9,514 nucleotides of DNA from Lentisphaerota bacterium. Lineage in GTDB: Bacteria; Verrucomicrobiota; Lentisphaeria; Oligosphaerales; Oligosphaeraceae. The stretch lies in the NCBI GenBank assembly GCA_012800625.1, contig JAAZIY010000318.1:1-9514 (forward strand), given 5' to 3'. Below, piece after piece: positions 1-6,227 of the stretch (the first letter of the stretch is position 1; every line of letters starts with the position of its first letter). The position numbers were made by a program, and so were the translations under genes. The notes under the pieces are model-generated. The model saw only the letters and a program-made list of their open reading frames with translations, was not told where the DNA came from and did no database searches.

Positions 1-274
1 CCTGAGCCGCCACTGGCGCATGGGTGAGGTTGTTGGTAGCCACAAAGACGGCTTGCACCTGCGGGTCGGCCAGCACTGCGTCCATGTTGGCATACCATTT
101 CAGCCCCAGTGCCTCGGCGGCTTCTTGTCTGGCCGGGTTGAGGTCGGTGGCGGCAATCAGGCGGGCATTTTTCAGCTCGTCGAAGCGCGCCTTATCCAGG
201 GCGAAGCCCTCCTTGGCGATGCGGTTTTCGGCAATGCCGCCGAAGCCAATAATGGCGTAATTAAGTTTAGACAT
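1..274 (-). CDS. Gfo/Idh/MocA-family NAD(P)-dependent oxidoreductase, N-terminal fragment
   Basis: Only the first 91 codons are present; the gene runs off the left edge. The protein begins MSKLNYAIIGFGGIAENRIA, a Rossmann nucleotide-binding start with the glycine pattern G10-x-G12-x-x-A15. An acidic residue at the end of the second strand (AATDLNP, D44) is typical of NAD(H) preference. The later piece FVATNNLTHAPVAAQ matches the conserved part of this family where the cofactor-binding loop precedes the substrate-proximal helix. The ATG at 274-272 has a strong Shine-Dalgarno (AAAGGAG, plus-strand 283-289). It follows the aminotransferase gene by 28 bp on the same strand, so the two are very probably co-transcribed. 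Members oxidise or reduce hydroxyl/keto groups of sugars and inositols; with a DegT-type aminotransferase the usual product is an amino sugar or aminocyclitol. The substrate cannot be read from this fragment. Confidence 0.88.
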   Translation of the reverse strand, partial: MSKLNYAIIGFGGIAENRIAKEGFALDKARFDELKNARLIAATDLNPARQEAAEALGLKWYANMDAVLADPQVQAVFVATNNLTHAPVAAQ

Positions 275-302
275 GAAGAGACTCCTTTGTCATGTGCTGT
301 TC

Positions 303-1562
303 TTACTTCATGTATGCGGCGGCGACTTTTTTGAAGGCGTCGATATAGGCCTGAATGTGTTTTTCCTCGTAGACCGGGTGGGTGAAGAAGGACATGGTGC
401 GATGCGTCAGCCAGGCGGCCTTTTCGCACTTCACATTGCTGTAGTCAATATTGCGCGCCTTCGGGTCGCAGAAAGGATACTTGGCCAGGCCAAAGCCATT
501 GCGCTCCTTGTAGACCTTCTCCTGGTACATCTCTGGCCAGAGCACGCTATACACCGGCACGCCTTCGGCCTCGACGGCTTTGATAAAGGTTTTGATGTCG
601 CAGCTGAGCAGGTCGGTGTTCAGCACAAAGGGAGCCCACCAGAAGGAGTTCTGGCGCTCTTCGCTGTCCACCGGGGCGGCGTAGACCAGCGGGTGGTTTT
701 CCAAGGCCTTGATAAGCATTTGGCCGTTGCGTATACGGTTTGGCAGGTTCCAGTCGGCGAAGCGCGCCAGCTCGCTCACTCCGATTTGAGACTGTATCTC
801 AGTCATGCGGAAGTTGTAGCCCAGACGCTTGTGGATATACATCAGCTTGCCTTCCAGCTCGAGCAGGTTCAGGCGTTCTTTGACATCGTAGCCATGATCT
901 CTGACCGAGCGGCATTCCCAGGCCAGGTCATCGTCATTGGTGATCACCATGCCGCCTTCGCCGCCGGTGGTGAAGTGTTTGCTCTGGCAGAAGCTGAAGC
1001 AGCCCGCGTCGCCGATGGTACCGCAGACCTTGCCTTTGTAGATGCCGCCGAAGCACTGCGCGCAGTCCTCGACCACCTTCAGGTTATACTTCTTGGCCAG
1101 CGCCATGATCGGGTCCATATCGGCGACGATACCGTAGAGATGCACCACGATGATTGCCTTGGTGCGCTCGGTGATCTTGCTTTCAATGTCAGCCGGATCG
1201 ATGACATGATCGTCGCCAACGTCGGCAAAGACCGGCAGCGCCCCCGCCTGCATAATGCAGAAGCTCGAGGCGATGAAGCTGTATGAAGGACAGATAACCT
1301 CGTCGCCAGGGCCGATGTTCATGGCGGTCAGAGCAACGTGCAAGGCGGCCGTGCCGTTGGCCACGCTGATGGAGTTGGCCACGCCGATGTACTCAGACCA
1401 GTTCTTCTCGAATTCCTTGCCCACATCGCCGGTCCAATAGTTGACCCGACCGGTCTCGAGAATCTCGAAAATTTTGTCCTTGACGGAAAGATCAAAAGAA
1501 GGCCAGGCAGGAAAAGAACCCTCGAAAGTCTTGGAACCACCATCAATGGCTAGCTTGCTCAT
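303..1562 (-). CDS. DegT/DnrJ/EryC1/StrS-family PLP-dependent aminotransferase
   Basis: A 419-residue protein, full length for this fold-type I family. The PLP site is clear: NGTAAL at residues 69-74 binds the phosphate, VVEDCAQ places the pyridine-N aspartate at D166, and SFCQSKHFTTGGEGG places the Schiff-base lysine at K195 followed by the GGEGG turn. The C-terminal part includes GYNFRMTEIQSQIG, the family's conserved YNFRMTEIQAAIG-like stretch. The enzyme would transfer an amino group, usually from Glu or Gln, to a keto-sugar or keto-cyclitol in the cytosol. The start at 1562 is supported by GAGGT just upstream and by a promoter at 1634-1662. The next gene in the unit is a Gfo/Idh/MocA oxidoreductase, which could supply the keto substrate. 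Related pairs occur in LPS sugar, aminoglycoside-like and kanosamine/AHBA-type pathways; which one applies here is not visible. Confidence 0.93.
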   Translation of the reverse strand: MSKLAIDGGSKTFEGSFPAWPSFDLSVKDKIFEILETGRVNYWTGDVGKEFEKNWSEYIGVANSISVANGTAALHVALTAMNIGPGDEVICPSYSFIASSFCIMQAGALPVFADVGDDHVIDPADIESKITERTKAIIVVHLYGIVADMDPIMALAKKYNLKVVEDCAQCFGGIYKGKVCGTIGDAGCFSFCQSKHFTTGGEGGMVITNDDDLAWECRSVRDHGYDVKERLNLLELEGKLMYIHKRLGYNFRMTEIQSQIGVSELARFADWNLPNRIRNGQMLIKALENHPLVYAAPVDSEERQNSFWWAPFVLNTDLLSCDIKTFIKAVEAEGVPVYSVLWPEMYQEKVYKERNGFGLAKYPFCDPKARNIDYSNVKCEKAAWLTHRTMSFFTHPVYEEKHIQAYIDAFKKVAAAYMK

Positions 1563-1633
1563 AGTTACCTCGCTGTACTAAGTGAAACACATAATGCGCC
1601 GGCAAAAAACCGACCAGGAAAAGACATATACAA

Positions 1634-1662
1634 ACTTTAATAGAACATTTCCATTATGTCAA
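1634..1662 (-). promoter_or_regulatory. Sigma-70-like promoter for the aminotransferase/oxidoreductase unit
   Basis: Read on the minus strand there is a perfect -35 hexamer TTGACA (plus positions 1662-1657), a 17-base spacer, and a -10-like TAAAGT (1639-1634). Transcription would start about 65-70 bases before the ATG at 1562, leaving an AT-rich leader. The -35 and spacing are ideal; the -10 matches consensus at four of six positions. Confidence 0.5.
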
Positions 1663-1699
1663 GTCGTCCGCTCACAAAAGGGCATTTTTATTTTATGAG

Positions 1700-1730
1700 T
1701 CTTGGCGTGTCTTCGTGTGTCTTAGTGTCC
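1700..1730. repeat. Decanucleotide-period repeat, copy A
   Basis: Three units with exact 10-base period: CTTGGCG at 1701, CTTCGTG at 1711, CTTAGTG at 1721, each followed by T(G/C)T or similar. It ends in TCCAA. An 18-base string, GTGTGTCTTAGTGTCCAA, at 1715-1732 recurs exactly at 2030-2047. Confidence 0.75.
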
Positions 1731-1746
1731 AAGAAGAGGGGGCATA

Positions 1747-1835
1747 GTAGCGCCTCTACGAGGCGCCGGTTTTGATGGCTGCCTGCACCCCAGGCTAAAG
1801 CCTGGGGTTAAGCATGGTTATGCGCCTACGGCGCA
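1747..1835. repeat. Cluster of three perfect hairpins (REP-like)
   Basis: Three perfect inverted repeats lie within 90 bases. GCGCCTC-TAC-GAGGCGC occupies 1750-1766. ACCCCAGGCT-AA-AGCCTGGGGT occupies 1787-1808, with 10-base arms. TGCGCC-TAC-GGCGCA occupies 1821-1835. Two share the loop TAC. The leading 13-mer GTAGCGCCTCTAC (1747-1759) is found again as its reverse complement at 8758-8770. None is followed by a T-run, so they are not obvious intrinsic terminators. The composition differs from the AT-rich DNA around them, and the cluster lies between two direct copies of the decanucleotide repeat. Confidence 0.65.
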
Positions 1836-2014
1836 AACAGATACGATTTTTTCTAACAAACTCTACTAAAGATAAATCAGCTCTTTTCTGCGGTACAATT
1901 CATCAGATAATTTTGATTTTGTCAGTAGTGTTGACTTTGATTAGGTACCTTCAAAAGCAAAATTCTTCTGAAAAACGCATTTTCTGGCAGAAATTTTAAT
2001 TTTAGACGAAGACG
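1836..2014. other. AT-rich intergenic stretch without a supported gene
   Basis: Part of the 577-base gap between the divergent units at 1562 and 2140. A 61-codon open frame exists at 1814-1999, but it begins inside hairpin 3, has no ribosome binding site and resembles no family that I recognise. I see no RNA gene here. Confidence 0.5.
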
Positions 2015-2015
2015 A

Positions 2016-2047
2016 CTTGGTGAGTCTTAGTGTGTCTTAGTGTCCAA
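2016..2047. repeat. Decanucleotide-period repeat, copy B
   Basis: Units CTTGGTG at 2016, CTTAGTG at 2026 and CTTAGTG at 2036 stand exactly 10 bases apart, in the same orientation as copy A and with the same TCCAA ending. The 18-base identity with copy A makes the two copies a direct repeat around the hairpin cluster. Confidence 0.75.
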
Positions 2048-2139
2048 TAACCTGCCAGTCCGGTTTTTTTTAGCCACTTGAATTTTAGCGCACAGGGATT
2101 ACTTTATTGATTTACTTTCGTTGCTCGGAGTCCTTCTTG

Positions 2140-2787
2140 GTGAAACGATTTTTCACTTTGCTGGAGCTGCTTTTGGTGATCGGCATCATTGCTCTTTTGT
2201 CGGCCATGTTGCTTCCCGCTTTATCCTTGGCTCGCTCGAAGGCGATTAGCATCAAGTGCCTTGGTAACGAGAAGCAGATTGGTTTGGCTTTGGGCATGTA
2301 TATAGACCAGTATAACCACACGCCGACGGTCAAATACACTGGGCTTGAAATACGCTATGTTGACCTGCTGCAGGAGTTCATTGATCAGAAGAGCAGCCCG
2401 GTTTTCAACTGTCCTGCCGACCCGACTGGCGGGCCGATTTCCGAGGCTGATTCGGTTCACATCAGCTATGGGGTTAACACTTATAAATCTGCAAGTTTGG
2501 ACAACAGTTTTTGGTATTGCCTGCCTATTTCGCTAGTTCGCCGGCCCAGCGAATGCATCTGGCTGGCCGACTCGAAGGAGACCCCTAGCGGCACCAGCTC
2601 GCTCTCGCTCTGCGGCAGCTACACTGCTGATCCAGACAGCGGCTACAGCAAATATGTCTCCTGGCGTCACAACGAGGTAAAAAGGCAATTCAACGCGCTT
2701 TTCGTTGACGGGCACGGCAGTATAATGTCACTTAGCCAGACTCCGTATCGCTTTTGGGACATTGACGGCAAGTGGAACGGGGAGTGA
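2140..2787 (+). CDS. Type II/IV pseudopilin-like protein with prepilin N-terminus and His/DG box
   Basis: From the GTG at 2140 the product is 215 residues. It begins MKRFFTLLELLLVIGIIALL, a short basic leader followed by the class III signal segment that forms both membrane anchor and pilin helix; the conserved Glu is E9 (E5 of the mature protein). Unlike classical prepilins, the residue before the expected cleavage point is Phe, not Gly. Next come AMLLPALSLARSKA and CLGNEKQIGLALGMY, a typical continuation in the PVC-group H-X9-DG pseudopilins, then FNCPADP (89-95). Near the C-terminus RHNEVKRQFNALFVDGH gives H177 and D190-G191, but with 12 residues between instead of nine. The GTG is preferred over the TTG at 2107 because CGGAG ends nine bases before it and it gives the normal short leader. 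Such proteins are exported and assembled or surface-anchored; their specific role is unknown. Its stop overlaps the start of the binding-protein gene. Confidence 0.85.
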   Translation: MKRFFTLLELLLVIGIIALLSAMLLPALSLARSKAISIKCLGNEKQIGLALGMYIDQYNHTPTVKYTGLEIRYVDLLQEFIDQKSSPVFNCPADPTGGPISEADSVHISYGVNTYKSASLDNSFWYCLPISLVRRPSECIWLADSKETPSGTSSLSLCGSYTADPDSGYSKYVSWRHNEVKRQFNALFVDGHGSIMSLSQTPYRFWDIDGKWNGE

Positions 2788-3602
2788 GGCTTTTGCGTCG
2801 CCTTGTCAAACAGCTAGCGTTTATGGTTCTGCTGAGCCTGGCCGTGACAGGTTCGCATCGTGCCCTGGGGCAGTCTGAGCCTTTGCGCATCCTCTCCTTC
2901 TCCACGGCTGCCAGTCATATTTTGCTGGCTTTAGGCCATCCCCCGGTCGCCATAGACCAATATGGGCGCATTGCCTGTCCCGACGAGGCTATTCCCGTCA
3001 TTGCCAGGGGGGGGACGGTTTCCTTTGAAAAGGTTGTGGAGCTAGGCGTCAACCAGGTTTTAATCTGGTATTACCAGGATGACCTCGAGCGTCTCTTCCG
3101 GCGCCGCGGCATTGCGGTTAGCGTCTTGCCGCCGCTCCGGCTGCACAATTATGCCAGTTTACTGGGGGAATTGGGCAAGTTAACCGGTAAAGAGCAGAGA
3201 GCTGAACTGTTGCAGGCGCAGTTCAGCGACGCTTTGGATAGTTTGCAGGCCGCGGCAGTCGAGGTTTTGACCCCTTGTTATTTTGAACTTTACAGCGATT
3301 GGAAGGCGGCAGGGCAAGAGTCCTATATCGGTGATCTGCTGCGGGTGGCCGGCGCAAGCTGTCCTGAGGCTAAAACCGCGCTGCTTAGCGCAGAAAGAGT
3401 GCTGGCCTTCGCGCCGCAGATAATATTCTACGTGGATGGCTTCGGCAGCAAAAAAGAATTGCTCAGCCGGCCCGGCCTGGCCAGCAGCCCGGCCGCTAAA
3501 AATGGGCGGGTCTACGCTGTGGACCGCCGTTATGTCAGCGAAGGTCTCGACATCCTGTCGGCCATTGAGTTCTTCCGCTCTAAACTTGCAGAAGCGAGGT
3601 AG
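2784..3602 (+). CDS. Periplasmic substrate-binding protein of a FecCD/BtuCD-type metal-chelate ABC importer
   Basis: A BtuF/FepB-type (TroA-like, PF01497 family) binding protein of about 272 residues. It has a basic N-terminus and hydrophobic core (RRLVKQLAFMVLLSLAVTG), then RALG-Q, a plausible signal peptidase I site with Ala at -3 and Gly at -1. No lipobox cysteine is seen, so it should be a soluble periplasmic protein. The family pattern is clear in ILSFSTAASHILLALGHPPVAI and VSFEKVVELGVNQVLIWY, followed by the long linking helix around LLGELGKLTGKEQRAELLQ. The C-terminal lobe ends in NGRVYAVDRRYVSEG. Start choice is uncertain: GTG 2784 overlaps the upstream stop by four bases (translational coupling), while GTG 2772 and TTG 2793 are alternatives. 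It captures the ligand for the permease and ATPase encoded downstream. Ligand could be an iron-siderophore, haem, corrinoid or molybdate/tungstate; the sequence does not settle it. Confidence 0.88.
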   Translation: MRLLRRLVKQLAFMVLLSLAVTGSHRALGQSEPLRILSFSTAASHILLALGHPPVAIDQYGRIACPDEAIPVIARGGTVSFEKVVELGVNQVLIWYYQDDLERLFRRRGIAVSVLPPLRLHNYASLLGELGKLTGKEQRAELLQAQFSDALDSLQAAAVEVLTPCYFELYSDWKAAGQESYIGDLLRVAGASCPEAKTALLSAERVLAFAPQIIFYVDGFGSKKELLSRPGLASSPAAKNGRVYAVDRRYVSEGLDILSAIEFFRSKLAEAR

Positions 3603-3604
3603 GC

Positions 3605-4348
3605 ATGTCTTTTTTCCGCATTACTCGGAACCAGAAATATGATTTTGCAACGCTGCATAACTGGGGTTGCACCTTTTCCTGCCCCTATTGCAGCTACAAG
3701 CTGCGCAGCGGCAGCGCCGGCAGGCCGGGTTTTTCCAGCCCCAGGCCGCAGCGCTTTCTCAGCGACGAGGAAATACGCCAGGCTCTGCTAAGTGCGAAGC
3801 CCGCCAAGGTATATTTCATGGGTGGCGAGCCTAGCATCGCCCCCAATATACGCGAGATATTGGCATTTGCCAAAAACGAATTGCAGGCCAGCACCAGGCT
3901 GGGGCATACCAACGGCAGCAACCTGGACCTGCCATACCTGGACGGGGCCAATGTGGGCTTCAAGGCATGGAGTGAAAAACTGCACGAGCAGATCACCGGC
4001 CAGCCCAAAAAGCTGATTTATGACAACTTCAGCCGTGCCTTCAAGGCCGGCATGGACTTGGCCGCCAATCTGGTCTTCATCCCTGAGCTGGTTGGCTTGG
4101 ACGAGCTGGAGGGACTGGCGCAATTCCTCAGCGCGCTCAGCCCTGAAATTCCCATGCATGTCATGGGATATATCCCGGTGCCGGGTCAGGATTGGCGACG
4201 CCCCAGCCAGGATGAGATGCTGGAGGCCGTGGAGTTGTGTAAAAAATACGTGAAAAAAGTGGGCAGCTCGCACTTGAGCAGCGAGGAAGCGCTGAACCTG
4301 CAAAAACGTGACGACCGCTTCAAGGTCGAAATAATCGCTGGGGAATAG
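3605..4348 (+). CDS. Small radical SAM protein (activase-like) within the ABC-importer operon
   Basis: A 247-residue protein with the radical SAM cluster motif C22-x3-C26-x2-C29 (WGCTFSCPYCSYK), the SAM-contacting GGEP at 73-76 (VYFMGGEPSIAPN), and later family-like strands: HTNGSNLDLPYL (101-112), VGFKAWSEKLHEQITG (117-132) and LVFIPELVG (156-164). The order resembles pyruvate-formate-lyase-activase-like proteins (COG1180 type), without room for extra Fe-S clusters. It binds one [4Fe-4S] cluster and should cleave SAM reductively in the cytosol; its substrate is unknown. The ATG lies two bases after the binding-protein stop with CGAGG upstream, so it is part of the same transcript. Its place between binding protein and permease suggests a role tied to the imported ligand or to an enzyme needing it, but this is inference. 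It is too short for the haem-degrading HutW/ChuW radical SAM enzymes. Confidence 0.87.
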   Translation: MSFFRITRNQKYDFATLHNWGCTFSCPYCSYKLRSGSAGRPGFSSPRPQRFLSDEEIRQALLSAKPAKVYFMGGEPSIAPNIREILAFAKNELQASTRLGHTNGSNLDLPYLDGANVGFKAWSEKLHEQITGQPKKLIYDNFSRAFKAGMDLAANLVFIPELVGLDELEGLAQFLSALSPEIPMHVMGYIPVPGQDWRRPSQDEMLEAVELCKKYVKKVGSSHLSSEEALNLQKRDDRFKVEIIAGE

Positions 4349-4362
4349 GCCGAAAAACGGTA

Positions 4363-4395
4363 GGGAGGACACACTAAGGCAGAGCAAGTCCTCTT
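4363..4395 (+). repeat. Hairpin in the 88-bp gap between the radical SAM and permease genes
   Basis: GAGGAC (4365-4370) pairs with GTCCTC (4388-4393); two G-T wobbles extend it to eight pairs, with a 17-base loop. The loop side contains ACACACTAAGGC, one unit of the decanucleotide repeat. No T-run follows, so it is more likely an RNA-stabilising or attenuating element, or repeat debris, than a terminator. Confidence 0.4.
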
Positions 4396-4436
4396 CTCCC
4401 GCGCCCTGCACTGTTCGCTTTATGTCTGTTTGAAGC

Positions 4437-5396
4437 ATGAAATATCTTATTCCAGCCAGCATATTGCTTTTTTTGCTTTCCTGGGGCGCGGGTTCGAGCA
4501 ACTGCGGTCTCGCCGAGTTATTTTTATTATTGCGAGGTCAGCCATTGACCGAGCATTGCCGCGTAGTTTTTCTGGAAATGCGTCTGCCGCGGCTGCTGGC
4601 TGCGGTTCTGGCCGGCGGCATGCTGGCTGGTGCCGGAGCGGCCAGTCAGCACCTGTTTCGCAACGATCTGGCCTCGCCGCATGTGTTGGGAGTCATCAAT
4701 TCCGCGGCGCTGGGCGCTGTCTGCGGACTTTTGCTGGGGCGGGGCTTGCAGACTCCCCTGAGCATATCCTTCGGACTGCTCTCGCTGCTGCTGCTTATCC
4801 TGCCAGGCCGGCGCTGGAACTGGAGCGCCGCCACGCTAATACTGAGCGGCATCGCCGTCAACGCCCTGGCCGCCGCCCTGACCTCGGGGGCCTTGTTTTT
4901 GGCCGAAGAGCGCCTTGTCTCCCTGGTCTTCTGGATGCTTGGCGGGCTATGGCGCATAGGCTGGCGCGAGGTGCTTCTCTTGCTCTGTGTCGCCCTGCCC
5001 TGTTGGAGCCTGCTTTATTTTTACGCCCGCGAGCTAGACCTGCTGCTTTTGGGCGATCGCATGGCAGAGCTTTCCGGGCTGCGCCTGAAAGCCTTGAAGC
5101 CGGTCTTGCTGCTCTGCATCGCAGCTTTAAGCGCCACGGTGGTCAGCTGTTGCGGGGTTATCGGCTTTGTTGGCCTGGCGGTCCCCCATATTGTGCGCAT
5201 CTTCTGCGGCGCCAGCTTCCGGCAGCTGTTGCCCGCCAGCATAGTTAGCGGCGCCTTCCTTTTGCTGGCCGCCGACTTGCTGGCCAGAACCATGTTTGCG
5301 CCGCTGGAACTGCCCCTGGGCATACTAACGGCGCTTTGCGGCGCTCCGTTCTTTTTCTGGCTGTTGATACGCAAAGGGGCTAAAAATGCAATGTGA
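4437..5396 (+). CDS. FecCD/BtuC-type ABC transporter permease
   Basis: A 319-residue, very hydrophobic inner-membrane protein of normal length for the family, expected to form about ten membrane helices and to act as a homodimer. Family landmarks are strong: RLPRLLAAVLAGGMLAGAG followed by HLFRNDLASPHVLGV near residues 49-85, GVIGFVGLAVPHIVR in the second half (the coupling-helix region that docks to the ATPase), and the C-terminal LLARTMFAPLELPLGILTALCGAPFFFWLL. It forms the translocation path for the ligand delivered by the binding protein. The ATG at 4437 has only a weak ribosome binding site (TTGAAG), unlike its neighbours, and follows an 88-base gap. The 3' end overlaps the ATPase gene by 11 bases, which indicates translational coupling. 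Confidence 0.94.
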   Translation: MKYLIPASILLFLLSWGAGSSNCGLAELFLLLRGQPLTEHCRVVFLEMRLPRLLAAVLAGGMLAGAGAASQHLFRNDLASPHVLGVINSAALGAVCGLLLGRGLQTPLSISFGLLSLLLLILPGRRWNWSAATLILSGIAVNALAAALTSGALFLAEERLVSLVFWMLGGLWRIGWREVLLLLCVALPCWSLLYFYARELDLLLLGDRMAELSGLRLKALKPVLLLCIAALSATVVSCCGVIGFVGLAVPHIVRIFCGASFRQLLPASIVSGAFLLLAADLLARTMFAPLELPLGILTALCGAPFFFWLLIRKGAKNAM

Positions 5397-6126
5397 ATTG
5401 CTCGATATTGAGTTCAGCTACGCCAGAGCTGAACGCAAAACCCTCAGCCAGCTTAGCTACCGCTTCAAGGCAGCCTGCTTTTACGGCGTATACGGCGCTA
5501 ACGGCTCGGGCAAAAGCAGCCTATTGAAGATCATTAGCCGCGAGCTTACGCCGCAGCAGGGGCAGTGCAAGCCGAAGCTGCCCTTTGCCGAAAGAGCCAG
5601 GCGCATCGCCTTGATGGAGCAGGAGCTGCCCTCGCGCATCCCGCTGTCGGTGCGCGAAATCGTCGAGCTGGGCCGCTATGCCTGGCGTCAAGAGAAAGAC
5701 GCCCCAGAGGCGGTTGAAACGGCCTTGGCGGCATTAGACCTCACACATTTGCAGCAGCGCGGCTACAACCTGCTTAGCGGCGGCGAAAAACAACGCGTTA
5801 TGCTGGCCAGAATGCTGGCGCAAGACTGCCCTTTGATGCTGCTGGACGAGCCAACCAGCTCCCTGGACCTGAAACACCAGCTTGATTTCTACAAAACCAT
5901 GCGACAAAAAGCCTCGCAAGAGGGAAAATGTGTCATTATGGTTTCCCAAGACCTGTTCCTGGCGCCGCGCTTCCTTGACCAAATCCTCTTTTTCAAAGAG
6001 GGAAGACTGCTGTTTTCTGGAAGTCCCCGGCAGGTTTTGAAGCCTGAAAACATCAAAAGCGTCTACGATTGCGAGCTGGAAAACGAGATGCTCGATCTAT
6101 GCGGGGGAGAAATACAAGAGCGCTGA
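5386..6126 (+). CDS. ABC transporter ATPase of the metal-chelate importer, switch histidine replaced by Gln
   Basis: A 246-residue FecE/BtuD-type ATPase. Walker A is G37-A-N-G-S-G-K43-S44. The Q-loop glutamine is Q79 (ALMEQE). The signature is LSGGEKQ (130-136), Walker B with the catalytic Glu is LMLLDEP (D154, E155), and the D-loop is SSLD (158-161). The H-loop is VIMVSQDLFLA where relatives have (V/I)xxxxHDLNLA: Q188 stands exactly 34 residues after the Walker B Asp, the position of the switch His in FecE-like proteins. The start is supported by AAGGGG five bases upstream and by the 11-base overlap with the permease gene. The protein acts as a cytoplasmic dimer driving import. The substitution may lower or alter ATP hydrolysis; everything else looks intact. 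Confidence 0.94.
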   Translation: MQCELLDIEFSYARAERKTLSQLSYRFKAACFYGVYGANGSGKSSLLKIISRELTPQQGQCKPKLPFAERARRIALMEQELPSRIPLSVREIVELGRYAWRQEKDAPEAVETALAALDLTHLQQRGYNLLSGGEKQRVMLARMLAQDCPLMLLDEPTSSLDLKHQLDFYKTMRQKASQEGKCVIMVSQDLFLAPRFLDQILFFKEGRLLFSGSPRQVLKPENIKSVYDCELENEMLDLCGGEIQER

Positions 6127-6146
6127 AAAGTAGCGCGATAATTTTT
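6120..6146 (+). terminator. Possible weak intrinsic terminator of the importer operon
   Basis: GCGCT (6120-6124) and AGCGC (6132-6136) form a five-pair stem with a seven-base loop, spanning the ATPase stop codon, and are followed by GATAATTTTTC. The stem is short and the T-run starts five bases after it, so this is tentative. Confidence 0.35.
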
Positions 6147-6227
6147 CACACATTGGAATACGGTAGGGGTTTTGCGTGCAGACACGCAGCCTTCAGCACA
6201 TAAAGATCATTTTAGGAGCAAGCCATT

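Noticed and set aside
273..1286. 337-codon open frame opposite the aminotransferase gene
   Set aside because: It is antisense to a gene with all PLP-aminotransferase motifs, resembles no family, and arises from high-GC codon use.
1814..1999. 61-codon frame in the left intergenic region
   Set aside because: No ribosome binding site, starts within a palindrome, and no recognisable family.
2048..2139. Cobalamin riboswitch or Fur box upstream of the importer operon
   Set aside because: I looked for a B12-box-like segment and for a Fur-type palindrome and saw neither; the leader is short and AT-rich with only a T8 run.
4430..5248. 272-codon plus-strand frame overlapping the permease
   Set aside because: It is Ala/Arg-rich with no domain, while the other frame carries FecCD motifs throughout.
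6173..6188. TGCGTG-CAGA-CACGCA hairpin before the hydrolase gene as a terminator
   Set aside because: The stem is perfect but no T-run follows, and it lies close to the next gene's leader; its role is undetermined.
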